Source: Chromera velia (lineage: Eukaryota > Sar > Chromeraceae). From it: a DNA stretch of 64,000 nt. The DNA is taken from the NCBI GenBank assembly GCA_018398765.1, contig JAHBMJ010000809.1, positions 55,346-119,345 of the forward strand. The letters are read 5' to 3'. A program made the position numbers and the translations under genes. Positions 1 through 9,195 of this stretch are shown here, piece by piece. The notes beneath the pieces were generated by a model. It did not search any database. It saw only the letters and a list, made by a program, of their open reading frames with translations, and was not told where the DNA came from. Each line of letters begins with the position of its first letter. Positions within the stretch are counted from its first letter, which is position 1.

Positions 1-2206
1 TGCGTTGAAATTGTTGCTCGAGAAGTTTTCGATCCCTTCTGCAGTGTTGTCTTCGTCTCTGCCGTTTGCCAGTCGACAGGGGGTCATTCGCCAGTTCAAC
101 CAGGATGTGTTTGACCTTCTCATTGCAACAGACAGTGAGCATGAGAAGGACAGAGACCGCGGTGAGGAGGGAGAGGGAAAAGGGGAAAGCAGTGGTACGA
201 AAGTGAAGATGACAGTGAAAATGAAAACAGAGGACGGTGGAGATGGTGACGGGGATGAAGAAATGGGGGGAACGGAGGGGGGGGAGAAAAGGAAAAAGAA
301 GAAGATATCAGATGATAGTGAAGAAGAAGAAGAAGAAGAAAAAGAAGAAGAAGAAGAAGAAGAAGAAGAAGAAGAGAATGGTGATGACGGGGAAGAGGAT
401 GGAGAAGAGGAGAAGGAAGAGGATGAAGAAGAGGAGGGAGACGAGGGAGAGGAAAGCGGAGAGGACTCAAGTGAGTCGGAAGAGGACGAAGAAGACGAAA
501 AGCACGACGAAGAAGTAAAAGAAGAGGAAGAGGGAGGGGAGGCCTTGCCGGCCAACGCTCAGAGAGGTCTTGATTTGAAGCGAGTGGCGTGCGTGATCAA
601 TGCCGACATGCCAAAATCGGAACGTGCCTATTTGCACCGCATTGGCCGCACAGCCCGTGGGGGTGCGTCGGGCACAGCGATCACCTTGGTTGACTCTTCG
701 TCTTCTTCTCAAGCCCTCCTCTCTCTGCTCCAAACAAGAATGAAGCAGGGGGAAGGGGAGACAGAAACGTCCGTGCTGCAGCCCCTTGCACTTGCTGTTC
801 GGGATCTCGAACCGCTCAGGTCAGTCAGTGAGTCACGGAAAGGTTTTGTGCAGAGTCAAGAGACAATCAACCTTTCAAGAGAATCCTCTTACCGAACCAA
901 TGGATAGACCCGGGCAGTTTGTTCTTGTCTCTTTTTGCCAGTACCTTTTTGTTTTTCCCTCCTCATTCTCCATCCTCTTCTCCGAATGTGTTTTCATTTG
1001 TGTCCGTGACTACTTTCTTTTCTCTTTTCACCTTTCTTTTGCACACTACCTTCTGAGATGTCTCGACCGACCCCTGCGTGCGTGCCAAAACAGCATTAGG
1101 GGAGGCCTCCCATCCTTTATCCAAAAAAGCTCAGTTGAAAAACAGAAGAAGGTGTGCGTCAATGCTTGACCACGTCAGAGGTGCACATGTTTGTGTAAAC
1201 AGCGTTTTGTCACTAACTTCATGTAAGCCGCCATGGCGGCATCTAGCAGAGCCGCACACATTCACTCGAGTGTCATCGTAAGCGCATGGCTCTTTTCTCT
1301 TTCTCCGTTCTGTCTGCCTCAACGTCACTCTACCTCTCCGTCTCAGTGTCCGTTTGTCCTGGTTTAGTATTTGTCTGTGTCTGCGTAGACGTGTCGCGGA
1401 AATATGAGCAGAGAATCAATAAGGATTTTTCTTTTCTACGTGCGTGTCGGAGTTGTTTTGCAGTGATGAGTTTGAGGGTCCAAGTGAATGCAGAGCACTT
1501 CCTTTTCCTCATGTGTCTGTGACTGCCCTTCTTCTTACAAACGACTGATCCCCTGTGCAGGTACCGCGTGGAGGACGTGTCCAAGTCCGTCACGAGGCGC
1601 GCTGTCCAGAACTACAGAGTACAGGAGTTGCAGAGAGAAGCGCTGTTATCGAAGAAGTTGAAGGGTCATTTCCAGGAGAACCCAGAGGACGCTAAGGTCC
1701 TCGCAGCAGCCGCCAGGAAAATCCAGCAGAGAGCTGGGGTGGGCAGATTGCAGCGGCATCTTTCCCGCATTCCTGATTACCTCATTCCCCCGAGTCTGCA
1801 GGAAGGTGCCACGGCGGTGCAGCAGGCAGTGATGGATCAGAAACGATCGGAGGAGGAGGAGGGGGAGCAGGGGGACGGGAGGGGAGGGGGGAAAGGAACA
1901 AAAAAGAGACGTTTCGATCCGCTTCGGACATTCGAAGCATCTGGGGGTGGGCAGTTGGGACGGGGGGCAAAGAGAACAACCAATTCGCGTCGGCGGATTG
2001 CAGAGGCACGAGCGGCCCGACCGGATCCGAATTACGAGACTACCGCACCAGAGCGACTGCCCGCACTGGGCCGGCATAAGATGAAAGACATTGCAAAGGG
2101 GAAGTCGAGACCCATGCTTGGAGGACACGGAGGGGGGCAGATGAAGATTCACGGTCTGACTGGCAAAGGCAAGAAGGGGGGCGGGAAGAAAGTGATTAAG
2201 AAGTGA
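1..2206 (+). CDS. DDX56: DDX56/DBP9-type DEAD-box RNA helicase, C-terminal part (5' end outside window)
   Basis: Exons are 1..819 and 1561..2206. The join AG|G restores an Arg codon before Y-R-V-E-D-V, and the stop is TGA at 2204. The protein is the second RecA domain plus tail of a DEAD-box ATPase. 'LLIATD' precedes motif V 'RGLD' and motif VI '[10 protein letters not shown]'. The sequence after the intron ([18 protein letters not shown], then '[10 protein letters not shown]') is diagnostic of DDX56/yeast Dbp9, nucleolar helicases of 60S ribosome assembly. The tail is Gly/Lys/Arg-rich, as expected for a nucleolar RNA-binding protein. Oddity: between IATD and RGLD (about 137..560) there is a roughly 140-residue insert, mostly Glu/Asp/Lys and partly (GAA)n, much longer than the insert I recall in DDX56. 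The 741-bp intron (820..1560) shows nothing else. The N-terminal RecA domain must lie upstream of the window. Confidence 0.88.
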
Positions 2207-3417
2207 GGCTTCAATGTTCCATATCTATGTTTTCCGCTACAATGTCACTATCACTCCATGTCATACAGACTTAAATGCAACATATCATCTTCCCCTAAAG
2301 TTTTCCCCTTCTCTATGGCTCTTGACTGCTACGTAAGTTAATTTAAAAGTGAATATTCTTCTGCATGGCCATTCTGCAGACTATATATACAACGTATTTT
2401 ACTATATCACTAGCACTGAATGAATGAATGAATTGATGCGGCATTATAAATTTTTTAGTTTCTAGTCTTGAAATTGTGATATATTGTGATAACATCAGTT
2501 AAGTATCTTGATGTGAGGGTTAATAAATGATATTAAAGCTAGTATTAAAGCAATAAATGATTTAGTTATGCTTAGTTGTGCTAAGTGGTGTAAAGTGGTG
2601 TTCTAGAGTAGTGTCGCTGTTTTAGTAGTAAATTAGTACGTTTTACGATTATGTTTGCGATAAAATATGATATGATTTTTAAAGAGGATTTTATGTTTTA
2701 AAAATCCCCGTGGTCCACTGCCAGATGTAAGCTGTTTTACGGGAGTCTTAGTAATATCAGATATAGGTGGTTAAAGTCTAACAGACATCGGTTAGTTTGG
2801 TTTAGCAGTTAATGTCAATCTCGAGCATTCTTAGTGATGACGTCAAGCAGACACATCAAGCATGCACTTCACTAAAATCACTTAATGAAAGTATGCCCGA
2901 CTTCATGATGCGTGGCCTCGTGATATACCCATGTACGCTATGTGGCCCGAGTCCCCCGTCCGGCCCACATCTGCCTGACGCTTGCCAGCCCTTTATTACT
3001 CAATCTTCTTATTAGGCGGAATGCCCCTCACACCAGATATATATCGGCTTGCACCGATGTGGTTTCGTTCGATCTCTCCTATGAGGGAGAAAGCGTCAGG
3101 CCTCCTGAGGCACCCTTGACTGAAAATCATTGCGTCCCAACGCTTGAAAGGAGCTGTCCCACAAGAGATAAATCGATGCCTATGCAGATAAAATGAGTCG
3201 GGCGGGCGGGCCTCCATGTACTCTGCGCTGAGGTCCGACCCGGTCCGACCCCGCGGCGCGGCCCATGCACTGCAACACACCCAATCTGACACCATACAAT
3301 CCGGATCAGGATCGATCATGCACCAAAATTAGTCTTCCTGTCCTCCTTTGTCATCGTGCCACCTTTCATTCACTCATGTTCTTCCCAGGAAGAAGGAAAG
3401 TGCGCACGAAACAGACA
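2207..3417. other. Intergenic, no gene seen
   Basis: The first half is AT-rich with a short (TGAA)n run near 2420 and repeated TTAAAG/TAGTA words. The second half is more GC-balanced. A pyrimidine stretch ending in CAG at 3388-3390 could be a 3' splice site for an untranslated 5' exon of the MYND gene. No protein-like reading frame or RNA gene was recognised. Confidence 0.5.
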
Positions 3418-4281
3418 ATGACGGTTGAACTCAACACGAGCACTCCGGAAGCCGGAGTTCGGTTTCCTTGGCTCCAGATCAACCCCGTCTCCAGCTATGC
3501 CCAAGAAGATTTGCAGAGTGCTGTGGTGGTGCCAGTATGGTTCACAGCTTCCCCAGAAGATTCACAGAAAGAGATATGCAAGCTGCTGCAGAAAAAGGGG
3601 GGCTGGAGCAATCCACAGATGCTCTTTGGCTACACAGCAACGTCTGAGTGGAAGGATCTGTATGTGTACTTCGACCATGGAGACGGGAAGTCTCCTGTGA
3701 ACACGGTTGCCACACAGGCATTCAAGATGTATGGCCTCAACGGTAACCAGGGCACGATTGATTGGGATCAGATCAGAGGTCCTGTGATTCTTTGCCGAGC
3801 AGACCCTCCGACATTCGGCCCAGCCATAAACCCCTTTGAAAGTTTCGCTATGTTGATGTCAGGACGCCAGCCACCCTCAAACTCCGAGCCTCGCATCGCG
3901 CCATTTGAGTCCAAACCGTTCCCCACCGCAGAGGAGATTGTGCAGACCTTGGCATTCTTCAAAGACAAGCAGGCGAGTGCAGTTGCCCAGAAAAGAGACC
4001 ACCACCGAATGATCAAACTGCAAGAAGCGGATAGAGCCGCTGACCCCCAAAGGTTCCCTCACCCTGCCAGCACAGGTGCGTACTTTGGCACAGACGTGCG
4101 TTTTGCATCCAGCCGGAAACTGGAAAAAGAGCAACATCAGTGCGCCTCGTGCGGAGTGAAACGCTTCATTGCCGACCTTCAGAGATGTTCGAGGTGTCGT
4201 GGTGTTTTGTACTGCTCACGAGCCTGTCAGAAAGTGGACTGGAAAAAGGGACACAAGAACGTCTGCACAGAGAAGAGCTGA
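3418..4281 (+). CDS. MYND-type zinc-finger protein
   Basis: A single open exon, 287 residues from the chosen ATG. The C-terminus is a textbook MYND finger: C-A-S-C, then C-S-R-C, Y-C-S-R-A-C and H-K-N-V-C, giving the C4-C2-H-C zinc ligands within the last ~45 residues. MYND fingers bind proline-containing peptides in protein partners. The N-terminal 230 residues ('FPWLQINP', 'GYTATSEWKDLYVYFDHGDG', 'FESFAML') belong to no family I can name. Start choice: the frame stays open back to an ATG at 3265, and another ATG lies at 3373. However, 3373-3390 looks like a splice acceptor (ttcttcccag), and the residues before 3418 look non-coding, so 3418 is preferred. Stop TGA. The finger is certain; the start and overall function are not. 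Confidence 0.75.
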   Translation: MTVELNTSTPEAGVRFPWLQINPVSSYAQEDLQSAVVVPVWFTASPEDSQKEICKLLQKKGGWSNPQMLFGYTATSEWKDLYVYFDHGDGKSPVNTVATQAFKMYGLNGNQGTIDWDQIRGPVILCRADPPTFGPAINPFESFAMLMSGRQPPSNSEPRIAPFESKPFPTAEEIVQTLAFFKDKQASAVAQKRDHHRMIKLQEADRAADPQRFPHPASTGAYFGTDVRFASSRKLEKEQHQCASCGVKRFIADLQRCSRCRGVLYCSRACQKVDWKKGHKNVCTEKS

Positions 4282-4753
4282 GCACTGCCACACCAGTCTG
4301 CCGTTTGGAATCCATTAAGAGATTATTCCATGTTCAGTTGAGCGGAAAATGCATGCATGTGTCATGAAGGGGGCGGGAAGGAAAGACATAGAAAGGCTCT
4401 TCCTTGAAACAAGCTCGTCCCGAGAAGGAAGGGCCTGGCCTGGGGAGCACTTGCCGAGTTTATGTCACTGAATGAATGATGTCGTAAACAAAGGATTCGG
4501 TCATTTGGAAGCCAGGGGGTGCCATCTCGAAACGCAGGTGTGAGACAGGGAGAGGAGGAAAAAGAAGCTTGCCAGAAAAGAATGGATTCAGCAGGGGCAA
4601 GAGAAGGGGGTAAGAAGAGGTAAAGTGTGAAATTTGCATTTTTGGGACTGGACTTGGGAGACTCCGAGAGAGAAAAGCTCAGCCTTGGCAATTCGATTTG
4701 ATTGAATTACAGTACTCATCCGCCAGACTCTGCCACTGTATGTGTTTGATCAG
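4282..4753. other. 3' flank of MYND gene
   Basis: Purine-rich sequence of mixed composition without a convincing gene. It probably holds the MYND 3' UTR and ends at the boundary of the inverted-repeat unit described next. Confidence 0.4.
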
Positions 4754-5023
4754 TCCTAGGCGTAGGACATCAAAATCAAATAATAAAACATAACGTCATT
4801 TTTTCCAGTTTTTTTTTTTAATATTTGATTTTGATTTTTTTTATTTTTGAAACTAGTTTTGAATTAAACGATCAAGACCTAGGTCAAGTCATTTCAAAAC
4901 ACTAGTCAAGATGTAAGTTCTAACTGCTTTGATCTTTTTTATAAAAATCTACGAAACACTTTATTTACAATTGTTTTCATTGAGATACATTGAGAGCAAA
5001 GACAATGACCTTAATCACAGCTT

Positions 5024-5515
5024 TTAGGCTTGGAGAACAGAATGAGGCTCTAGCACATCGTAGTGATCCCCTTCCACTTTCTGCTGCCAAAGCAAAAAAA
5101 ATTCTTTCTTCATCTCCTTTTTACCTAGAACACACAGTCTTCTGTACACATCAGTTTCTTTTCCAAAGACGTGAATCCGCATGTCCTTCATAAATGAGAA
5201 GCAAATCATTTCCACATACCCACCCCATACACGCCCTTCAATGAGGCGACCTTCCAGAGCATGGGCATATTTGTCTATGTCAAGACTTGGTCTGCCGGAC
5301 AGGCCCTTGTCGGACAGAAGGCCGAGTCTCTTAACTTTGTCGGCATAACAGAGCGTAATCCAACCTTTCTCCCCCCTGATCGGTATACCAAACACAAGGG
5401 TCTCACCACTCCCTACTGTTCGAATAAAATTGGTGATCCCGGAAAGGTGAGACTCGCACGTCCCTCCGAATTTGCGGGAGAAGCAATGATACAGACATCT
5501 TCCGTCCCCCGGCAC
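5024..5515 (-). CDS. OTU-family cysteine protease (deubiquitinase-like)
   Basis: 163 residues from a GTG used only as a provisional start. The frame is open upstream to about 5570, where a pyrimidine tract plus CAG suggests that a 5' exon is missing. The N-terminal P-G-D-G-R-C-L-Y-H-C carries the OTU catalytic Asp4 and Cys7. 'WGGYVEM' in the middle is the conserved substrate-side strand. G-D-H-Y-D-V-L near the C-terminus supplies the catalytic His151. The full triad is therefore present, and the ~160-residue length is a complete OTU core. OTU enzymes hydrolyse ubiquitin isopeptide bonds, and related domains also occur inside transposable elements. Stop TAA. It lies inside the inverted-repeat unit, head-to-head with the broken ORF at 5524-6276. 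Confidence 0.7.
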   Translation of the reverse strand: MPGDGRCLYHCFSRKFGGTCESHLSGITNFIRTVGSGETLVFGIPIRGEKGWITLCYADKVKRLGLLSDKGLSGRPSLDIDKYAHALEGRLIEGRVWGGYVEMICFSFMKDMRIHVFGKETDVYRRLCVLGKKEMKKEFFLLWQQKVEGDHYDVLEPHSVLQA

Positions 5516-5523
5516 TTTCGTGA

Positions 5524-6276
5524 CAGGGGTTATCAGAGGGAGAGAGGAAAGAGCGCAATCGCCCTCTTCCCCATTCTGTGGAAACTATAGAGGAGGAAAA
5601 AGAAGAGGGAGGAGTGACAGAGCCGGGCGTCTCAAACGTTGATGCTGCGTGTGCAGACTTTGAGAGATTGCACACTTTCTGGCAAAACAGGGGCAAGGAC
5701 GAGGAACTGAATGCAGAGCCGGAGACGGCGTAAGGCTTTGACTCGTCTGAGGTGAGTCACACTGTCGGCCCTGACGGCCCCCACATTTTTCGAGACAAGT
5801 TTTTCCGAATCTTGATTGAAGACAGCAGCAGCAAGCTTCGACCGATCACTGCTATGTTGAAAGAAGAAATGACAGCGCTTGAGAAAGAGAATCCCATTAT
5901 TGATGCTCTTGAGGCCAAAAGGCTTCGTTTAGACCGCGAACAGGCAAAGGGCAAGCGTGCAGCAGATGATGTTGGCAACATCATCAAGGAGAAGGGGTGG
6001 GTGTGGCTGCACACGATGCACAAGTTGAAAGGAAGCAAGGAAGAGGTAGAGTGTTATGAATTTGCGCAGGTACAGGCAGTGTTCAGTGCTTCAGGAAGGC
6101 GGTTCACTGGTCCTGTTGCCCGTGATCCCAAGCACAAAGACTGGACAGCACAGTGCTTACGCGCACCCATGTTTGAGCGAAACACAGAAACTGCGACCTT
6201 TAGTCTTATGATTGAAGACAATGACAGGACGCGCTTTGGAAATATTTTCAGGGTCACGAAGGTTTCAGAGTTCTAA
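5524..6276 (+). pseudogene. Unrecognised ORF with internal TAA
   Basis: One frame is coding-like from about 5524 to the stop at 6274-6276, but TAA at 5731-5733 interrupts it (...NAEPETA, stop, GFDSSEV...). Upstream is an acidic stretch (ETIEEEKEEGG) followed by 'FERLHTFWQNRG'. Downstream come a charged helical segment (LKEEMTALEKENPI) and a compact region 'EKGWVWLHTMHKLKG ... GPVARDPKHKDWTAQ'. I know no family for it. A 22-bp GT-AG interval covers the TAA but is too short for a normal intron, so decay is the simpler reading. It shares the inverted-repeat unit with the OTU protease. Confidence 0.4.
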
Positions 6277-6634
6277 AAAATGTGAAAAGTAAAAATGAAG
6301 ATGCCAGTGGGGAATCAAGGGTGGGTGGTGGATGGGCAGAGGTGCCAATTAGAGTTGTTGAAATTCTTGAAGAAGGAAATGCAAAAATTGTGTAAGTCAG
6401 CCTATCGTGTACAGACTAACTTCAAAATTGATCTCCATAAAAATCGATAAAATTGCTTTCAAAAATCCTAAAACAGTAAATTTAATTTTTTGAAGACGTT
6501 TTTAGGTGACCGGAAGGTCCTAGTAGTAACCTATAGGTCAAATTGTACATTTTTTGCATTTGAATCATATCGTCATTTTTTTTTTGTTTTGATTATTATT
6601 TTTGATTATTGTTTTTAATATCCTACGCCTAGGA

Positions 6635-7696
6635 TCAGTCTCCCATGTATGAGTGCCACACGTTTTTTACTGACACAATGGCGGACTCCAATGCTTCCTA
6701 GAATGCTTCTTTCGTTGTTTATGCCCACTGCTACGCTTTGCGTAGTCTTGTAAGCTGGTCTGGCCTTCCGTAAACTTCGATGCATATACGCTTGCTAGTA
6801 CGCTTGTAGCGTGCTCGTAGGTCTAGGCGTAGGTTCAGCTAGAGGTTGAGGTGTAAGGATATAATAGCTCAAAGTATCCGCCGTATGACTCGAATGATCT
6901 ATTATAATTAATCAATCAATCATTACATATAAGGGTAGAAACTATATGACCGTTGCAAGTCGGAATATAAATCTGATTCTATGTTAAAGCCTTATAGGAC
7001 TAAGGACAAACACTATATAGAACACTATACTAGTAACTATAGGCCCCTAGTATCGTAGGACAAACCCAAAGTATTGCAATATGTAGCTACTAGCCAGGTG
7101 TCTAACCAGGTGTGTTACAATATTGCGCCGCGTATAGAGCTAGGTATATAGAGACCCATTATTAGAGAGATGGAAGAACAAAAGCGAGGCGCACGTACTA
7201 TAGGAACGGATCTTAAGTGCTACTATACTAGGGCAAACAATGGCAAACCTAGTGGCAAACTTAACAAAATGACTAGTAAAATAATATATATCATATAGAA
7301 TGCTAGTATAGAGTGTCTTTCATGTATTCTAAACTATTACGGTAGAAAAGGACTTTAATTTCGATAAACTGGAATTTCTATTTGAAGACTATAGTTTGAA
7401 GAGTCAATGAAGACTGATCGTTGACGTTTGATTCGTCGTAGTAATCAATATTTCATTGTTGCATTATGAATCTAATATTAATTCAATATTATAGTCAACA
7501 TTTGATGCTCTTCAATCATATGACATAGTCCGAAACACGCATGTGCACCTTACCGTTATCTAGCATCTAGAGACGACGCACGTGCAAGAAAAAAATCGGC
7601 CGATGTCTATTTTTTTTTAAATCAATCAATCAATCATTGTGCGTCGCATGTACCTGTTGTTTGCTCACCTATCGTGCACTGTCACAACTACATATA
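6635..7696. other. AT-rich intergenic DNA
   Basis: Low-GC sequence rich in CTAG, ATAG and CGTA words, with two short ATCAATCAATC runs at about 6910 and 7622. The composition resembles 58640-59400. No gene or RNA was recognised. Confidence 0.4.
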
Positions 7697-8172
7697 TCAA
7701 GAGGCCGCTGATGAAAGGCCGATGAGGAGACCTTTGTGGAGACCCAACTCCGCAACTTTGGAGAAGAGGGGAAGAATGAAGACCACAAAGAAGTACGCAG
7801 ACGGCGCCGTGAAAAGATAAGAATCCACACGATCAAGAAGTCCACCGTGACCTGCATGCACGCCGTGCAGAAGGAACGAATGCAGAGTATTTGTGTAGAA
7901 TAATTGACCGCAATTGATGTAGTAGTGGTGCGGCCTTGTTTCACATTTCTCGAAGAAAGCCACGCCAAGCAATTGGGTTTCTGTCACTTTGATTCAGGCC
8001 CTTTCCCAGCTAGCGAGTGAGGTTGCTTGCTGACTGACCGGGAAGAATTTTGCCGCTGTCTTTCAATCCCGCATCCCTCTTGAAGGTCGAGGCCGTCAGA
8101 TCTCCCAGAAGTGAGACATACGCAAGCATCACGCCGTAAATGCTGCCTGAAAACCCGTCACTCACTCACTCA

Positions 8173-8235
<63 letters not shown>

Positions 8236-8497
8236 AGAAATCGCCTCGCTCCAGCTCCCGATAATCGAAGGAAAGTTACGTCATTCATGTGTTTTGAGGG
8301 AAATCTGACCTCTGTGCCACTGAAGCACACAATTGTTCAACGTGATTCACTCCATTCGAGAATATCCATCCATCTACCCTCTTGAAAGGGCAGCAGGTAG
8401 ATTCACAACGCAAAGAGACGTTGAAACTCGAAAAAGGAAAAATAAAACACACAAAAAGGATGGATGCAGAATCTCTGTCTCTCTGTCTGTCTCTCTG

Positions 8498-8539
<42 letters not shown>

Positions 8540-9099
8540 TCTCTCTCTCAGAGAGAAAAAAGACCATCCAGTGACACACAGACACAAACATACACTTGTT
8601 TCTTACACAAAGACACTGAAAGTGACAAAGCAGAGTCCCCCCTTCTCTTCCTCTTCCTTGCAGATCAAAGAAACGAAGTCCCCCCCCCCCAACCTGAAAT
8701 AGGCCACAAAGGCCAAGCCATCAGCCACGCACCCAGCACACTGAGGAGCAGAGAGCATAGAGTGCCTCCCATGAACCCCTCCACAGTTTTGTTCGGAGAT
8801 GTGCGCCCGAGATTGGAGAAGGACTGAACGGATGAGAACTTCCGTTTTCCAAACGCACGACCTGCATAGGAAAGAGAGGGAGAGATGCAGAATGGCATGG
8901 AGGGATTCTGCTCTGGATGCGACGCAATGACTTATTATTGCGCTGGTCTCTCTCAGATTCCTTCTTTCTTTCTTCCTTGCTCCCTTCTTCTCTTCTCTTC
9001 TCTTCTCTTCTCTTCCTTCCTTCCTTCTTTCTTTCTTTCTTTCTTTCTTTCTTTGTTTCGTTGTTTCTTTGTTTCTTTGTTTCTTTCTTTGTTTGTTTC

Positions 9100-9130
<31 letters not shown>

Positions 9131-9160
9131 GTTTCTTTCTTTCGTTTTTTCGTTCTTTCG

Positions 9161-9195
<35 letters not shown>

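Larger units (their letters stand above)
4754..6634. mobile_element. Putative 1.9-kb transposon-like unit with 14-bp inverted repeats
   Basis: TCCTAGGCGTAGGA at 4754..4767 is exactly matched by its reverse complement at 6621..6634. Both ends are flanked by TCAG (4750..4753 and 6635..6638), which reads as a 4-bp target duplication. Just inside each end are similar AT-rich blocks (CAAAATCAAATAATAAAAC-like). Between the ends sit an OTU protease frame (-) and a broken ORF (+), while the surroundings are non-coding. No transposase is recognisable, so this may be a non-autonomous or decayed DNA transposon, or a captured gene pair. A caveat is that the 14-mer is itself nearly palindromic (CCTAGG core), and CCTAGG-like words recur in this AT-rich DNA. 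Confidence 0.4.

Noticed and set aside
5752-6276. GTG-initiated independent gene on the plus strand
   Set aside because: The same frame continues upstream through an in-frame TAA and looks coding there too, so the GTG is not a real start.
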